From Atlantibacter hermannii (GTDB taxonomy: Bacteria; Pseudomonadota; Gammaproteobacteria; Enterobacterales; Enterobacteriaceae), in assembly GCF_009907385.1 (NCBI RefSeq), contig NZ_JAAATR010000068.1:1-49231 (forward strand): a DNA stretch of 49,231 bases, in the 5' to 3' direction. This document shows, in pieces, positions 1 through 9,417 of the stretch. The translations under genes and the position numbers were made by a program. Under the pieces are notes generated by a model. That model ran no database searches. It was not told the origin of the DNA and was given only the letters and a program-made list of their open reading frames with translations. Position 1 is the first letter of the stretch. Each line of letters starts with the position of its first letter.

Positions 1-13
1 CGTTGACTGCGTT

Positions 14-56
14 CGAAAACCCCGGTCACTGATAGTCAGCGACCGGGGTTTTTTTA
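14..56. terminator. Bidirectional intrinsic terminator at the panM 3' end
   Basis: A 12-bp arm at 16-27 (A4 then CCCCGGTC) pairs with 41-52 (GACCGGGG then T4). The loop has its own CTGA/TCAG pairing. A T-run follows on the + strand, and the leading A-run becomes a T-run on the - strand, so it can stop transcription both ways. It serves panM on the - strand. On the + strand it probably serves the gene just outside the window, which is livJ in E. coli (inference from gene order). The panM stop codon lies inside the T-run. Confidence 0.85.
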
Positions 57-437
57 GCGCTTCTCCCAACCACCTTCCTCGATCGAAAACCCCAGCGCCT
101 GCATAAACGCATTCATTACGTTGCGGTCTTCGACGCCGACGTCGGAAATCCACCAGTGGTTGATTGCGGGGTTATCGCGGATCACCTCTTCAATCAGATA
201 GTGTCCGACGCCGCGTCGGCGCGTCACTTCCCGGACCCGCAGTGAATCCATCGCGCCCTGATCGGCGGTTAACGTCACGCGGACCGCGCCCAGCAGCCGC
301 TCGTTGAAACGCGCGGCGTAAATACGGTGGCCTTCATCAATTTTCAACGATGCGCTGGAGTATTCCGGCCAAATTTTGCCCAGGTCGATATGGTCCTGCG
401 GCGTTAATGTCTGCAAACGAATAATAGTGAGTTTCAT
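54..437 (-). CDS. panM: PanM (PanZ), PanD maturation factor of the GNAT family
   Basis: This 127-residue protein has the same length as E. coli PanM (YhhK) and is highly similar throughout. It belongs to the GNAT acetyltransferase fold. The acetyl-CoA loop is visible as RRRGVG around residues 74-79. In E. coli it binds the aspartate decarboxylase proenzyme PanD, triggers its self-cleavage, and in the acetyl-CoA-bound form limits beta-alanine supply for pantothenate and CoA synthesis. It acts in the cytoplasm. The gene is transcribed away from livK and ends inside a bidirectional terminator. In E. coli it also sits between livJ and livK, which supports the assignment. The start MKLTIIRL matches E. 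coli. Nothing looks damaged. Confidence 0.95.
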   Translation of the reverse strand: MKLTIIRLQTLTPQDHIDLGKIWPEYSSASLKIDEGHRIYAARFNERLLGAVRVTLTADQGAMDSLRVREVTRRRGVGHYLIEEVIRDNPAINHWWISDVGVEDRNVMNAFMQALGFSIEEGGWEKR

Positions 438-855
438 AGTGGCATCCCGAAGGCAGTTTGTCGGAGTGTATCCAAATTATTGACCATAACGCCTGCTCTT
501 TTTTAACGGATTCAGTAGTTGAATAGTTTTTATCACGTATCAAAAGCAGTGCGAATCTTCCGGGAATGAAATTTAACCAGGTTTTTACTCTGACAGGTAG
601 TGATTTGTTCGGCTTATTGCACCAATATTTTATGCTGAAATCTCTGCTTTTTTTTGTTTAACTCTGGCTGAATCCAGAATATTATCTTTGCTTAATGCCA
701 TGATATATAGACGTTTTAGCCTGTTGAGTAGCGAAATTTAGCGCTAACTCATTAAAGAGACAGGTAAAAATAGTGTTGTTTACAAAAACAGCAGAACATT
801 TTTTAACCATAATAAAACCAGAAATTTACAACTGGCATGAATGGGGATGCACGGA
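438..855. promoter_or_regulatory. panM-livK divergent intergenic region
   Basis: About 418 bases without a gene separate the divergent panM and livK. The stretch is AT-richer than its surroundings. It must carry the livKHMGF promoter and, by analogy with E. coli, leucine/Lrp-responsive control. I see an AT-rich candidate -10 (CATAAT, 808-813) without a convincing -35 at proper spacing. There is also a weak inverted repeat, CTGG/CCAG, near 664-678. No small ORF with a leucine-rich leader peptide was evident. I do not assign individual sites. Confidence 0.4.
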
Positions 856-1971
856 ATGAAATACAACGCGAAAACAATACTCGCAGGGATGGTTGCGCTG
901 GCACTGACTCACACGGCAGCAGCGCAGGAGATTAAGGTCGCGGTCGTGGGGGCGATGTCCGGCCCGGTCGCCCAGTGGGGCGATATGGAATTTAACGGCG
1001 CGCGCCAGGCGATTAAAGACATTAACGCTAAAGGCGGGATCAAAGGCGATACCCTGGTGGGCGTGGAGTATGACGACGCCTGCGATCCAAAACAGGCGGT
1101 CGCGGTAGCCAACAAAATTGTTAACGACGGCATTAAATACGTGATCGGCCACCTGTGTTCATCATCGACCCAGCCGGCTTCTGATATTTACGAAGACGAA
1201 GGCATTCTGATGATCACCCCGGGCGCGACTAATCCGGAACTGACCCAGCGCGGCTATCAGATGATCATGCGTACCGCCGGGCTGGATTCCGCACAGGGCC
1301 CAACGGCGGCGAAGTACATTCTGGAAACCGTGAAGCCGCAGCGCATCGCCATCATCCATGACAAACAGCAATACGGCGAAGGCCTGGCGCGTTCCGTCCA
1401 GGACGGCCTGAAAAAAGGCGGCGCCAACGTGGTGTTCTTTGACGGCATCACCGCGGGCGAGAAAGATTTCTCCGCGCTGCTGGCGCGTCTGCAAAAAGAA
1501 AATATCGATTTCGTGTATTACGGCGGTTACTACCCGGAAATGGGCCAGATGCTGCGCCAGGCGCGCGCTACCGGCCTTAAAACCCAGTTTATGGGCCCGG
1601 AAGGCGTGGGTAACGCGTCGCTTTCCAATATTGCGGGCGATGCGGGCGAGGGCATGTTAGTGACCATGCCGAAACGCTATGACCAGGAAGCCTCCAACAA
1701 GGCTATCGTGGATGCCCTCAAAGCCGATAAAAAAGATGCCAGCGGCCCGTATGTGTGGATCACCTATGCCGCCGTACAGTCACTGGCGACGGCGATGGAC
1801 AGAAGCGGTTCAAAAGAACCGGCTGATTTAATTAAGGATTTGAAACAGCACGGGGCTGATACCGTGATAGGGCCGCTGAACTGGGATGAAAAAGGCGATC
1901 TGAAGGGATTTGAATTTGGTGTATTCCAGTGGCATGCCGACGGGTCGTCGACCAACGTGGCGGCGAAATAA
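856..1971 (+). CDS. livK: Leucine-specific periplasmic binding protein LivK
   Basis: This 371-residue type-I periplasmic binding protein captures L-leucine for the LivHMGF ABC transporter. It matches E. coli LivK (369 residues) almost throughout, including the VVGAMSGP opening of the mature domain and the GHLCSSS and [10 protein letters not shown] segments. The signal peptide covers about residues 1-23 (basic MKYNAK, then a hydrophobic core, cleavage after an AAA triplet before QE). The start is set at 856 to match E. coli; an in-frame ATG at 841 would add five residues, and its GGGGA more likely serves as the ribosome binding site. It is the first gene of a five-gene operon, followed by livH after 48 bases. 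The paralogue livJ is expected just outside the window beyond panM. Confidence 0.95.
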   Translation: MKYNAKTILAGMVALALTHTAAAQEIKVAVVGAMSGPVAQWGDMEFNGARQAIKDINAKGGIKGDTLVGVEYDDACDPKQAVAVANKIVNDGIKYVIGHLCSSSTQPASDIYEDEGILMITPGATNPELTQRGYQMIMRTAGLDSAQGPTAAKYILETVKPQRIAIIHDKQQYGEGLARSVQDGLKKGGANVVFFDGITAGEKDFSALLARLQKENIDFVYYGGYYPEMGQMLRQARATGLKTQFMGPEGVGNASLSNIAGDAGEGMLVTMPKRYDQEASNKAIVDALKADKKDASGPYVWITYAAVQSLATAMDRSGSKEPADLIKDLKQHGADTVIGPLNWDEKGDLKGFEFGVFQWHADGSSTNVAAK

Positions 1972-2019
1972 ACGCGCACCGTGGATCGCTGACCTGAACG
2001 AGTGATAAAAGGTTACGTT

Positions 2020-2946
2020 ATGTCCGAGCAGTTCCTCTATTTTTTGCAGCAAATGTTTAATGGCGTCACGCTGGGGAGTACCTACGCGCTGATCGCCATC
2101 GGCTACACCATGGTGTACGGCATTATCGGCATGATTAACTTCGCCCACGGCGAGGTATACATGATCGGCAGTTACGTCTCCTTTATGATCGTGGCGGCGC
2201 TAATGATGATGGGTATCGACGCCAGCTGGCTGCTGGTGGGCGCGGCCTTTATCGGGGCGATTGTCATCGCCAGCGCCTACGGCTGGAGCATCGAGCGGGT
2301 CGCCTACCGACCGGTGCGTAGCTCCAAGCGCCTGATCGCGCTGATTTCCGCCATCGGGATGTCCATTTTCCTGCAAAACTACGTCAGCCTGACCCAGGGC
2401 TCACGCGATGTGGCGCTGCCGAGCCTGTTTAACGGCCAGTGGCTGGTGGGCAGCAGTGAAAACTTCTCTGCCACCATCACCACCATGCAGCTTGTTATCT
2501 GGATCGTCACCTTCCTGGCGATGCTGGCGCTGACCCTTTTCATCCGTTACTCCCGTATGGGCCGCGCCTGCCGCGCCTGTGCGGAAGACCTGAAAATGGC
2601 CAGCCTGCTCGGCATTAATACCGACCGCGTCATCTCGCTGACTTTTGTGATCGGCGCAGCGATGGCGGCGGTAGCGGGGGTGCTGTTGGGCCAGTTCTAC
2701 GGCGTCATTAACCCGTACATCGGCTTTATGGCGGGGATGAAAGCCTTTACCGCCGCAGTATTGGGCGGAATCGGCAGCATTCCTGGCGCGATGATCGGCG
2801 GCCTGATCCTCGGCCTGACCGAAGCGCTGACCTCTGCCTATCTGAGTACCGAATACAAAGATGTGGTCTCTTTCGCCCTGTTGATTGGCGTGTTGCTGGT
2901 CATGCCTACCGGTATTCTGGGCCGTCCGGAGGTAGAGAAAGTATGA
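2020..2946 (+). CDS. livH: Branched-chain amino acid ABC permease LivH
   Basis: This 308-residue inner-membrane permease is the same size as E. coli LivH and nearly identical in the opening [18 protein letters not shown] segment. Several long hydrophobic spans are visible, as is the [12 protein letters not shown] cytoplasmic loop that contacts the ATPases. With LivM it forms the membrane channel used by both LivJ and LivK. The start is ATG at 2020 (MSEQF), preceded by AAAAGG around 2007-2012; an upstream in-frame start at 2002 would add six residues not present in E. coli. Its stop overlaps the livM start by four bases (ATGA), typical of translational coupling. Confidence 0.95.
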   Translation: MSEQFLYFLQQMFNGVTLGSTYALIAIGYTMVYGIIGMINFAHGEVYMIGSYVSFMIVAALMMMGIDASWLLVGAAFIGAIVIASAYGWSIERVAYRPVRSSKRLIALISAIGMSIFLQNYVSLTQGSRDVALPSLFNGQWLVGSSENFSATITTMQLVIWIVTFLAMLALTLFIRYSRMGRACRACAEDLKMASLLGINTDRVISLTFVIGAAMAAVAGVLLGQFYGVINPYIGFMAGMKAFTAAVLGGIGSIPGAMIGGLILGLTEALTSAYLSTEYKDVVSFALLIGVLLVMPTGILGRPEVEKV

Positions 2947-4220
2947 AACCGATGCATTTTGCCATGGCGCTGCTCTCTGCCGTGATGTTCTTCGTGTTGG
3001 CCGGCGTGATGATGGGCGTTCAGTTAAGCCTGTCCGGCACCAGACTGGTGGTGGACACCGCCTCCGCGATCCGCTGGGAGTGGATCGCAGTGGGTACGGC
3101 AGTGGTGTTTCTGTTCCAGCTGCTGCGTCCCTTCTTCCAGAAAAGCTTCAAAAAAGTTACCGGGCCGAAGTTTATTCTGCCCGCGATTGATGGTTCCACG
3201 CCGAAGCAGAAACTGTTCCTGGTGGCGCTGCTGGTACTGGCGGTAGCCTGGCCGTTTATGGTGTCGCGCGGCACGGTGGATATCGCGACTCTGACCATGA
3301 TTTACGTAATCCTCGGGCTGGGCCTGAACGTGGTTGTGGGGCTGTCTGGCCTGCTGGTGCTGGGTTACGGCGGCTTCTACGCCATCGGCGCGTACACTTT
3401 TGCGCTGCTGAACCACTATTACGGTCTCGGCTTCTGGACCTGTCTCCCGCTGGCGGGCCTGGTGGCTGCGGCGGCAGGCTTCCTGCTGGGCTTCCCGGTG
3501 CTGCGTTTGCGCGGCGACTATCTGGCGATTGTCACCTTAGGCTTCGGCGAAATCGTCCGTATTTTGCTGCTCAACAACACTGAAGTGACCGGCGGGCCGA
3601 ACGGCATCAGCCAGATCCCCAAACCAACGCTGTTCGGCCTGGAGTTTAGCCGCACGCCGCGCGAAGGGGGCTGGGATACCTTCAGCAACTTCTTCGGTAT
3701 GAAGTACGATCCCAGCGATCGCATTATTTTCCTCTATCTGGTGGCGCTGCTGCTGGTGGTGATCACCCTGTTTGTGATTAATCGCCTGCTGCGTATGCCG
3801 CTGGGCCGCGCCTGGGAAGCGCTGCGTGAAGATGAGATCGCCTGCCGTTCCCTGGGCCTCAACCCGACGCGCATCAAGCTGACCGCGTTTACCATCAGCG
3901 CCGCGTTTGCCGGTTTCGCCGGGACGCTGTTCGCCGCGCGCCAGGGCTTTGTCAGCCCGGAATCCTTCACCTTCGCCGAATCGGCGTTTGTGCTGGCGAT
4001 CGTGGTGCTGGGCGGGATGGGCTCGCAGTTCGCGGTTATCCTGGCGGCTATCCTGCTGGTGGTGTCGCGCGAGCTGATGCGTGATTTCAACGAGTACAGC
4101 ATGCTGATGCTGGGCGGCCTGATGGTGCTGATGATGATCTGGCGTCCGCAGGGGCTGTTGCCGATGACGCGTCCGCAGTTGAAGTTGAAGAATGGGCACG
4201 CTGAAGGAGAGAAAGCATGA
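2943..4220 (+). CDS. livM: Branched-chain amino acid ABC permease LivM
   Basis: This 425-residue permease is the larger of the two Liv membrane subunits. It carries an extra N-terminal hydrophobic extension (about residues 5-60) before the conserved core, as in E. coli LivM. The core begins around residue 110 with repeated glycine-rich helices such as [20 protein letters not shown]. The cytoplasmic coupling loop reads [19 protein letters not shown]. It pairs with LivH in the inner membrane. It overlaps livH by four bases upstream and livG by four bases downstream, so livH-livM-livG is a tightly coupled block. Confidence 0.94.
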   Translation: MKPMHFAMALLSAVMFFVLAGVMMGVQLSLSGTRLVVDTASAIRWEWIAVGTAVVFLFQLLRPFFQKSFKKVTGPKFILPAIDGSTPKQKLFLVALLVLAVAWPFMVSRGTVDIATLTMIYVILGLGLNVVVGLSGLLVLGYGGFYAIGAYTFALLNHYYGLGFWTCLPLAGLVAAAAGFLLGFPVLRLRGDYLAIVTLGFGEIVRILLLNNTEVTGGPNGISQIPKPTLFGLEFSRTPREGGWDTFSNFFGMKYDPSDRIIFLYLVALLLVVITLFVINRLLRMPLGRAWEALREDEIACRSLGLNPTRIKLTAFTISAAFAGFAGTLFAARQGFVSPESFTFAESAFVLAIVVLGGMGSQFAVILAAILLVVSRELMRDFNEYSMLMLGGLMVLMMIWRPQGLLPMTRPQLKLKNGHAEGEKA

Positions 4221-4984
4221 GTCAGCCAATTTTAAGCGTTGAAGGCCTGATGATGCGTTTTGGCGGCCTGCTGGCGGTCAACAATGTCTCCCTGGAGCTG
4301 CGCGAACACGAAATCGTGTCGTTAATCGGCCCGAACGGCGCGGGTAAAACCACGGTATTCAACTGCCTCACCGGTTTTTATAAACCGACCGGCGGCACCA
4401 TCAAACTGCGCGACAAGCATCTGGAGGGCCTGCCGGGCCAGCAAATCGCGCGCATGGGCGTGGTGCGTACCTTCCAGCACGTGCGTCTGTTCCGCGAAAT
4501 GACGGTGATTGAAAACCTGCTGGTGGCACAGCATCAGCAGTTAAAAACCGGTCTGTTTTCCGGCCTGCTGAAAACCCCGGCGTTTCGCCGTACCCAGAGC
4601 GAAGCGCTGGATCGCGCCGCCACCTGGCTCGACCGCATCGGGCTGCTGGCGCACGCCAACCGCCAGGCCAGCAACCTGGCCTACGGCGACCAGCGCCGTC
4701 TGGAGATTGTGCGCTGCATGGTGACCCAGCCGGAAATTTTGATGCTGGATGAACCGGCGGCGGGCCTCAACCCGAAAGAGACCAAAGAGCTGGATGAACT
4801 GATCGTCGAGCTACGCGACCACCACAACACCACCATCCTGCTGATTGAGCATGATATGAAACTGGTGATGGGGATTTCCGATCGCATTTACGTGGTAAAC
4901 CAGGGAACGCCGCTGGCTAACGGCACGCCGGAGCAGATCCGAAATAACCCTGATGTAATTCGCGCATACCTGGGCGAGGCATAA
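4217..4984 (+). CDS. livG: Branched-chain amino acid ABC ATPase LivG
   Basis: This 255-residue ATPase powers Liv uptake from the cytoplasmic face as a heterodimer with LivF. The Walker A motif GPNGAGKTT lies at residues 38-46 and Walker B is in the [11 protein letters not shown] segment. The switch histidine follows in LLIEHDM. The signature reads LAYGDQRR rather than the textbook LSGGQ; this is a feature of the LivG family as I remember E. coli LivG, not damage. The start overlaps the livM stop by four bases, and livF begins one base after its stop. Confidence 0.95.
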   Translation: MSQPILSVEGLMMRFGGLLAVNNVSLELREHEIVSLIGPNGAGKTTVFNCLTGFYKPTGGTIKLRDKHLEGLPGQQIARMGVVRTFQHVRLFREMTVIENLLVAQHQQLKTGLFSGLLKTPAFRRTQSEALDRAATWLDRIGLLAHANRQASNLAYGDQRRLEIVRCMVTQPEILMLDEPAAGLNPKETKELDELIVELRDHHNTTILLIEHDMKLVMGISDRIYVVNQGTPLANGTPEQIRNNPDVIRAYLGEA

Positions 4985-4985
4985 G

Positions 4986-5699
4986 ATGGAAAAAGTCATG
5001 TTGTCTTTTGACAAAGTCAGCGCCCATTACGGCAAAATCCAGGCGCTGCACGACGTCAGTTTGCAGATTAAGCAGGGGGAAATCGTCACCCTGATTGGGG
5101 CCAACGGCGCGGGTAAAACCACGCTGCTCGGCACGCTGTGCGGCGATCCGCGCGCTACCAGCGGCCGTATCGTGTTCGACGGCAAAGATATTACCGACTG
5201 GCATACCGCGAAAATCATGCGTGAAGCGGTGGCGATTGTGCCGGAAGGGCGCCGCGTGTTCTCCCGGATGACGGTGGAAGAGAACCTGGCGATGGGCGGC
5301 TTCTTTGCCGATCGCCAGCAGTATCACGAACGCATCGAGCGGGTGTACCAGCTGTTTCCACGCCTGCACGAGCGCCGCATCCAGCGCGCGGGCACCATGT
5401 CCGGCGGCGAACAGCAGATGCTGGCGATTGGCCGCGCTCTGATGAGCCAGCCGCGTTTGCTGTTACTGGATGAGCCGTCGCTGGGACTCGCGCCGATCAT
5501 CATTCAGCAGATTTTCGATACCATCGAACAGCTGCGCGAAGAGGGAATGACCATCTTCCTGGTAGAGCAGAACGCCAACCAGGCGCTGAAACTCGCCGAT
5601 CGCGGCTATGTGCTGGAAAACGGCCACGTGGTGCTGGAAGATACCGGCGACGCGCTGCTGGCGAACGAAGCGGTGCGGAGCGCCTATTTGGGTGGTTAA
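4986..5699 (+). CDS. livF: Branched-chain amino acid ABC ATPase LivF
   Basis: This 237-residue ATPase is the same length as E. coli LivF and is the second nucleotide-binding subunit of the Liv transporter. Walker A (GANGAGKTT) is at residues 38-46. A canonical signature (MSGGEQQ) and Walker B (LLLLDEPSLGLAP) are present, and the C-terminus AVRSAYLGG is typical of the family. It is the last gene of livKHMGF. A clear intrinsic terminator follows 27 bases downstream. Confidence 0.95.
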   Translation: MEKVMLSFDKVSAHYGKIQALHDVSLQIKQGEIVTLIGANGAGKTTLLGTLCGDPRATSGRIVFDGKDITDWHTAKIMREAVAIVPEGRRVFSRMTVEENLAMGGFFADRQQYHERIERVYQLFPRLHERRIQRAGTMSGGEQQMLAIGRALMSQPRLLLLDEPSLGLAPIIIQQIFDTIEQLREEGMTIFLVEQNANQALKLADRGYVLENGHVVLEDTGDALLANEAVRSAYLGG

Positions 5700-5725
5700 C
5701 CTGTCCGGTGCCGATGGTTAATCTG

Positions 5726-5755
5726 AAAAGGAGCCGGTTGGCTCCTTTTTTATCC
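5726..5755 (+). terminator. Intrinsic terminator of the liv operon
   Basis: AAAAGGAGCC pairs with GGCTCCTTTT across a GGTT loop and runs on into a six-T tract at 5746-5751. It sits directly after livF and separates the liv operon from the following small gene. Confidence 0.88.
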
Positions 5756-5815
5756 TGTTTTGTTGTTGTCCGGGCCGCGTGAACCCCTTATTGCCGCATT
5801 AACAAGGAAAGCGTG

Positions 5816-6115
5816 ATGAAACTGGCAAAGATAATGATGTTGATCACTTCACTGTTGTTTACTGCTTCTTCGGCGATCGCCGATCCCATTACCCCCTCAA
5901 AGCCCGATCTGCGCAATCCGGCGATCTGGCAGGAAAAGCCCGCCTCTGTAAGTACACAGGAACGTGAAGAGCAGTGTCGCACGTTTCAGGCCTCCGTTTG
6001 TCCTTATGCCCAGGACTCGCTGTCGGATGCCGAACGGGAAGCGCAGCGTCGCGATCTCAATCGCAACGTTAAGGTGCGTGAGGAAGGAGAATGGCGTCGG
6101 GTGAAGCCTCGTTGA
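5816..6115 (+). CDS. Small exported protein of unknown function
   Basis: I do not recognise this 99-residue protein. It has a clear signal peptide: MKLAK, a hydrophobic core to about residue 18, and probable cleavage after SSAIA (residue 22). The predicted mature part is about 77 residues, hydrophilic and rich in Arg, Glu and Gln. It has two cysteines eight residues apart (CRTFQASVC) that could form a periplasmic disulfide, and a basic C-terminus ending RRVKPR. AAGGA at 5804-5808 is a good ribosome binding site for ATG at 5816; a GTG one codon upstream is the alternative. The gene stands alone between the liv terminator and the Pho-controlled ugpB promoter. E. coli K-12 has no gene here that I recall. 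Confidence 0.72.
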   Translation: MKLAKIMMLITSLLFTASSAIADPITPSKPDLRNPAIWQEKPASVSTQEREEQCRTFQASVCPYAQDSLSDAEREAQRRDLNRNVKVREEGEWRRVKPR

Positions 6116-6195
6116 CCTGAGGATGTGGACGGACGGCGGCTTTCAGCCCTTTTCCGTCATTTTTTCATCATCCGGCAGACATCTTTCGTGTGCCT

Positions 6196-6269
6196 GGGTG
6201 TCATTTTATTGTAATCAAAAGGTTATTTTTCTGTCATTCGCGCATGTCATGTTACCTCGCGAGCATAAA
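6196..6269 (+). promoter_or_regulatory. Pho boxes and promoter of ugpBAECQ
   Basis: CTGTCATTCGCGCATGTCA at 6231-6249 matches the PhoB box pattern of two CTGTCA-like repeats 11 bases apart. A second, weaker copy (GTGTCATTTTATTGTAAT) lies at 6198-6215. A GCATAAAA -10-like element follows at 6263-6270. The arrangement closely resembles the E. coli ugpB promoter, where phosphate starvation activates transcription through PhoB. The assignment rests on motif and position. Confidence 0.8.
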
Positions 6270-6312
6270 ACGCGTAGTTTCGCGCATCCGGCACAACAAG
6301 AGAGATAACCGC

Positions 6313-7626
6313 ATGACATCGTTACGTACAGCTTCAGCTCTGGCGATTGGGATGGCGTTGGCCAGTCAGTCTTTCGCTGCTACCACTATCCCGTTCTGGC
6401 ATTCCATGGAAGGCGAACTGGGTAAAGAAGTGGAATCTTTAGCGCAACGCTTCAACCAGACCCACCCGGATTACCAGATTACTCCAGTGTATAAAGGCAA
6501 CTACGAGCAGAGCCTGGCGGCCGGGATTGCGGCGTTCCGCACCGGGAATGCCCCGGCGATTTTGCAGGTGTATGAAGTAGGCACCGCGACCATGATGGCG
6601 TCGAAAGCCATCAAGCCGGTGTACGAAGTGTTCAGCGATGCGGGCATCACGTTTGACGAATCCCAGTTTGTGCCGACGGTTTCCGGCTACTACACCGACG
6701 CGAAAAGCGGCCACCTGTTGTCGCAGCCGTTTAACAGCTCCACCCCGGTGCTGTACTACAACAAAGACGCCTTCAAAAAAGCCGGTTTAGACCCGGAGCA
6801 GCCGCCGAAAACCTGGCAGGAGCTGGCGGACTACACCGCGAAGCTGAAAGCCGCCGGGATGAAGTGCGGCTACGCCAGCGGCTGGCAGGGTTGGATCCAG
6901 ATTGAAAACTTCAGCGCCTGGCACGGCCTGCCGGTCGCCACTGAGAACAACGGCTTTAACGGCACTAATGCGGTGCTGGAATTCAATAAGCCGGAGCAGG
7001 TGAAGCATATCGCCATGCTGCAAGCGCTGAACAAGAAAGGGGATTTCACCTATTTTGGCCGCAAGGATGAATCCACCGAGAAGTTCTACAACGGCGACTG
7101 CGCCATTACTACCGCCTCTTCCGGTTCGCTGGCAGACATCCGCCACTACGCCAAATTCAACTACGGTGTGGGGATGATGCCATACGATGCCGATGCCAAA
7201 GGCGCGCCGCAAAACGCCATCATCGGCGGCGCCAGCCTGTGGGTGATGCAGGGCAAAGACAAAGAAACCTATAAAGGCGTCGCCGAGTTCCTCGACTTCC
7301 TGGCGAAGCCGGAAAACGCCGCCGAATGGCATCAGAAAACGGGTTATCTGCCGATCACCAAAGCGGCCTATGACCTGACCCGCGAGCAGGGCTTTTACGA
7401 TAAAAACCCCGGCGCGGATATCGCCACCCGGCAGATGCTGAACAAGCCGCCACTGGATTACACCAAAGGGCTGCGTCTGGGCAACATGCCGCAAATCCGC
7501 ACCGTGGTTGACGAAGAGCTGGAAAGCGTCTGGACCAACAAGAAAACGCCTCAGCAGGCGCTGGACGCCGCCGTTGAGCGTGGCAACCAGCTGTTGCGCC
7601 GCTTCGAACAATCCACCAAATCCTGA
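6313..7626 (+). CDS. ugpB: Glycerol-3-phosphate periplasmic binding protein UgpB
   Basis: This 437-residue extracytoplasmic binding protein (438 in E. coli) delivers sn-glycerol-3-phosphate and glycerophosphocholine-type diesters to UgpAEC. The signal peptide covers about residues 1-22, ending SQSFA before [10 protein letters not shown]. The [19 protein letters not shown] and [18 protein letters not shown] segments are strongly conserved. The start is ATG at 6313 behind an AGAGA ribosome binding site; upstream in-frame codons would put non-signal sequence in front and are rejected. It is the first gene of the ugp operon and is followed by a hairpin that may reduce transcription into ugpA, consistent with binding proteins being made in excess. 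Confidence 0.95.
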   Translation: MTSLRTASALAIGMALASQSFAATTIPFWHSMEGELGKEVESLAQRFNQTHPDYQITPVYKGNYEQSLAAGIAAFRTGNAPAILQVYEVGTATMMASKAIKPVYEVFSDAGITFDESQFVPTVSGYYTDAKSGHLLSQPFNSSTPVLYYNKDAFKKAGLDPEQPPKTWQELADYTAKLKAAGMKCGYASGWQGWIQIENFSAWHGLPVATENNGFNGTNAVLEFNKPEQVKHIAMLQALNKKGDFTYFGRKDESTEKFYNGDCAITTASSGSLADIRHYAKFNYGVGMMPYDADAKGAPQNAIIGGASLWVMQGKDKETYKGVAEFLDFLAKPENAAEWHQKTGYLPITKAAYDLTREQGFYDKNPGADIATRQMLNKPPLDYTKGLRLGNMPQIRTVVDEELESVWTNKKTPQQALDAAVERGNQLLRRFEQSTKS

Positions 7627-7635
7627 TAAGTCTCG

Positions 7636-7673
7636 CCCCTCACGCTGGCCGCGCGCCGGGTGAGGGGTTTTTT
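7636..7673 (+). terminator. Hairpin with U-tract between ugpB and ugpA
   Basis: CCCCTCAC at 7636-7643 pairs with GTGAGGGG at 7660-7667 and is followed by six T. The ugpA start is only 14 bases further on. Because ugpA has no other visible promoter, this is probably a partial terminator or 3'-end stabiliser that sets a high UgpB to permease ratio (inference). Confidence 0.75.
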
Positions 7674-7686
7674 ATTGAGTAACGCT

Positions 7687-8574
7687 ATGTCCTCATCACG
7701 CCCGGTATTCCAGTCCGGCTGGTTGCCGTATCTGCTGTTATTGCCCCAACTTGTTATCACGGTCGTATTTTTTATCTGGCCCGCCGGGGAAGCGCTCTGG
7801 TACTCGGTGCAAAGCGTCGATCCCTTTGGCTTATCCAGCGAGTTTGTCGGGCTGGATAACTTCCGCCAGTTGCTGAACGACAGCTACTACCTGGACGCGT
7901 TCTGGACCACCATCACGTTCAGCGCCATGGTGACGTTTTTCGGCCTGATCAGCTCGCTGTTTTTCGCCGCGCTGGTGGATTATGTGGTGCGCGCCAGCCG
8001 CCTGTACCAGACCCTGATGCTGCTGCCCTACGCCGTCGCCCCCGCGATTGCCGCCGTGCTGTGGATTTTCCTGTTTAACCCCGGACGCGGGCTGATCACC
8101 CACTGGCTGGAGCTGATGGGCTATCAGTGGAATCACGCCCAGAACAGCGGGCAGGCGATGTTCCTGGTGGTGTTCGCCTCGGTGTGGAAGCAGATCAGCT
8201 ATAACTTCCTGTTTTTCTTCGCCGCGTTGCAGTCGATCCCCCGTTCGCTGGTGGAAGCGGCGGCCATTGACGGCGCCGGGCCGGTGCGCCGGTTCTTTAA
8301 ACTGTCGCTGCCGCTGATTGCCCCGGTGAGCTTCTTCCTGCTGGTGGTGAATCTGGTTTATGCCTTCTTCGACACCTTCCCGGTGATCGACGCCGCCACC
8401 GCAGGCGGGCCCGTGCAGGCCACCACCACGCTTATCTACAAAATCTACCGGGAAGGCTTTGCCGGGCTGGATCTGTCGGCCTCGGCGGCGCAGTCGGTGG
8501 TGCTGATGGCGCTGGTGATCGTGCTGACTGTGGTGCAGTTCCGCTACGTTGAAAAAAGGGTGCGATACCAATGA
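7687..8574 (+). CDS. ugpA: Glycerol-3-phosphate ABC permease UgpA
   Basis: This 295-residue inner-membrane permease has the same length as E. coli UgpA. It starts MSSSRPVF, like E. coli, and has several hydrophobic spans. The binding-protein-dependent transport EAA loop is readable as [20 protein letters not shown] around residues 194-213, where it docks on UgpC. The start is ATG at 7687; an upstream in-frame GTG at 7660 lies inside the hairpin stem and is rejected. It overlaps ugpE by four bases. With UgpE it forms the channel for glycerol-3-phosphate. Confidence 0.95.
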   Translation: MSSSRPVFQSGWLPYLLLLPQLVITVVFFIWPAGEALWYSVQSVDPFGLSSEFVGLDNFRQLLNDSYYLDAFWTTITFSAMVTFFGLISSLFFAALVDYVVRASRLYQTLMLLPYAVAPAIAAVLWIFLFNPGRGLITHWLELMGYQWNHAQNSGQAMFLVVFASVWKQISYNFLFFFAALQSIPRSLVEAAAIDGAGPVRRFFKLSLPLIAPVSFFLLVVNLVYAFFDTFPVIDAATAGGPVQATTTLIYKIYREGFAGLDLSASAAQSVVLMALVIVLTVVQFRYVEKRVRYQ

Positions 8575-9416
8575 TTGAACACCGTCGCGGGCTGGATATC
8601 TTCAGCCATTGCATGCTAATTCTCGGTATCGCCGTGATCCTGTTCCCGATGTACGTGGCGTTTGTGGCCGCCACCCTGGACAGCAACGCGGTATTTGAGA
8701 CCCCAATGACGCTGATCCCCGGCGGCCATCTGTGGGAAAACCTCAGCCATATCTGGCAGCACGGCGTGGGGGCCAACAGCGCGCCGTTCGGCCTGATGCT
8801 GTTTAACAGCCTGGTGATGGCGCTGACCATCACGGTGGGCAAAATCGCGGTGTCGATCCTGTCGGCGTTCGCCATCGTCTGGTTCCGCTTCCCGCTGCGT
8901 AATCTCTGCTTCTGGATGATTTTCATCACCCTGATGCTGCCGGTGGAAGTGCGTATTTTCCCGACGGTAGAGGTGATCGCCAACCTGAAGCTGCTCGACA
9001 GCTATACCGGCCTGACGCTGCCGCTGATGGCGTCCGCCACCGCCACTTTTCTGTTCCGCCAGTTCTTTATGACGTTGCCTGATGAGCTGATCGAAGCGGC
9101 GCGCATTGACGGCGCATCGCCGATGCGCTTTTTCCGCGACATCGTGCTGCCGCTTTCCCGCACCAATCTGGCAGCGCTGTTTGTCATCACCTTTATCTAC
9201 GGCTGGAACCAGTATCTGTGGCCGCTGCTGATCGTCAGCGACGTCAATCTGGGCACCGCCGTGGCGGGGATTAAAGGGATGATTTCAACCGGCGAAGGCA
9301 GCACCCAGTGGAACCAGGTCATGGCGGCGATGCTGCTGACGCTGATCCCGCCGGTGGTGATTGTATTAGTGATGCAGCGTGCGTTTGTGCGTGGCTTAGT
9401 GGACAGTGAGAAATAA
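8571..9416 (+). CDS. ugpE: Glycerol-3-phosphate ABC permease UgpE
   Basis: This 281-residue permease is the same length as E. coli UgpE and closely matches it. The EAA loop reads [20 protein letters not shown]. The C-terminus [12 protein letters not shown] is as in E. coli. Its ATG overlaps the ugpA stop by four bases, and the ugpC ATG follows one base after its own stop. It forms the second half of the inner-membrane channel. Confidence 0.95.
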   Translation: MIEHRRGLDIFSHCMLILGIAVILFPMYVAFVAATLDSNAVFETPMTLIPGGHLWENLSHIWQHGVGANSAPFGLMLFNSLVMALTITVGKIAVSILSAFAIVWFRFPLRNLCFWMIFITLMLPVEVRIFPTVEVIANLKLLDSYTGLTLPLMASATATFLFRQFFMTLPDELIEAARIDGASPMRFFRDIVLPLSRTNLAALFVITFIYGWNQYLWPLLIVSDVNLGTAVAGIKGMISTGEGSTQWNQVMAAMLLTLIPPVVIVLVMQRAFVRGLVDSEK

Positions 9417-9417
9417 C

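Noticed and set aside
3537-4229. A 230-codon antisense frame opposite livM
   Set aside because: The product is mostly Gln, His and Arg repeats produced by reading hydrophobic codons backwards. livM is intact on the other strand.
4677-4710. Apparently degenerate ABC signature in LivG (LAYGDQRR)
   Set aside because: The E. coli LivG signature is likewise non-LSGGQ, so this is a family trait and not decay.
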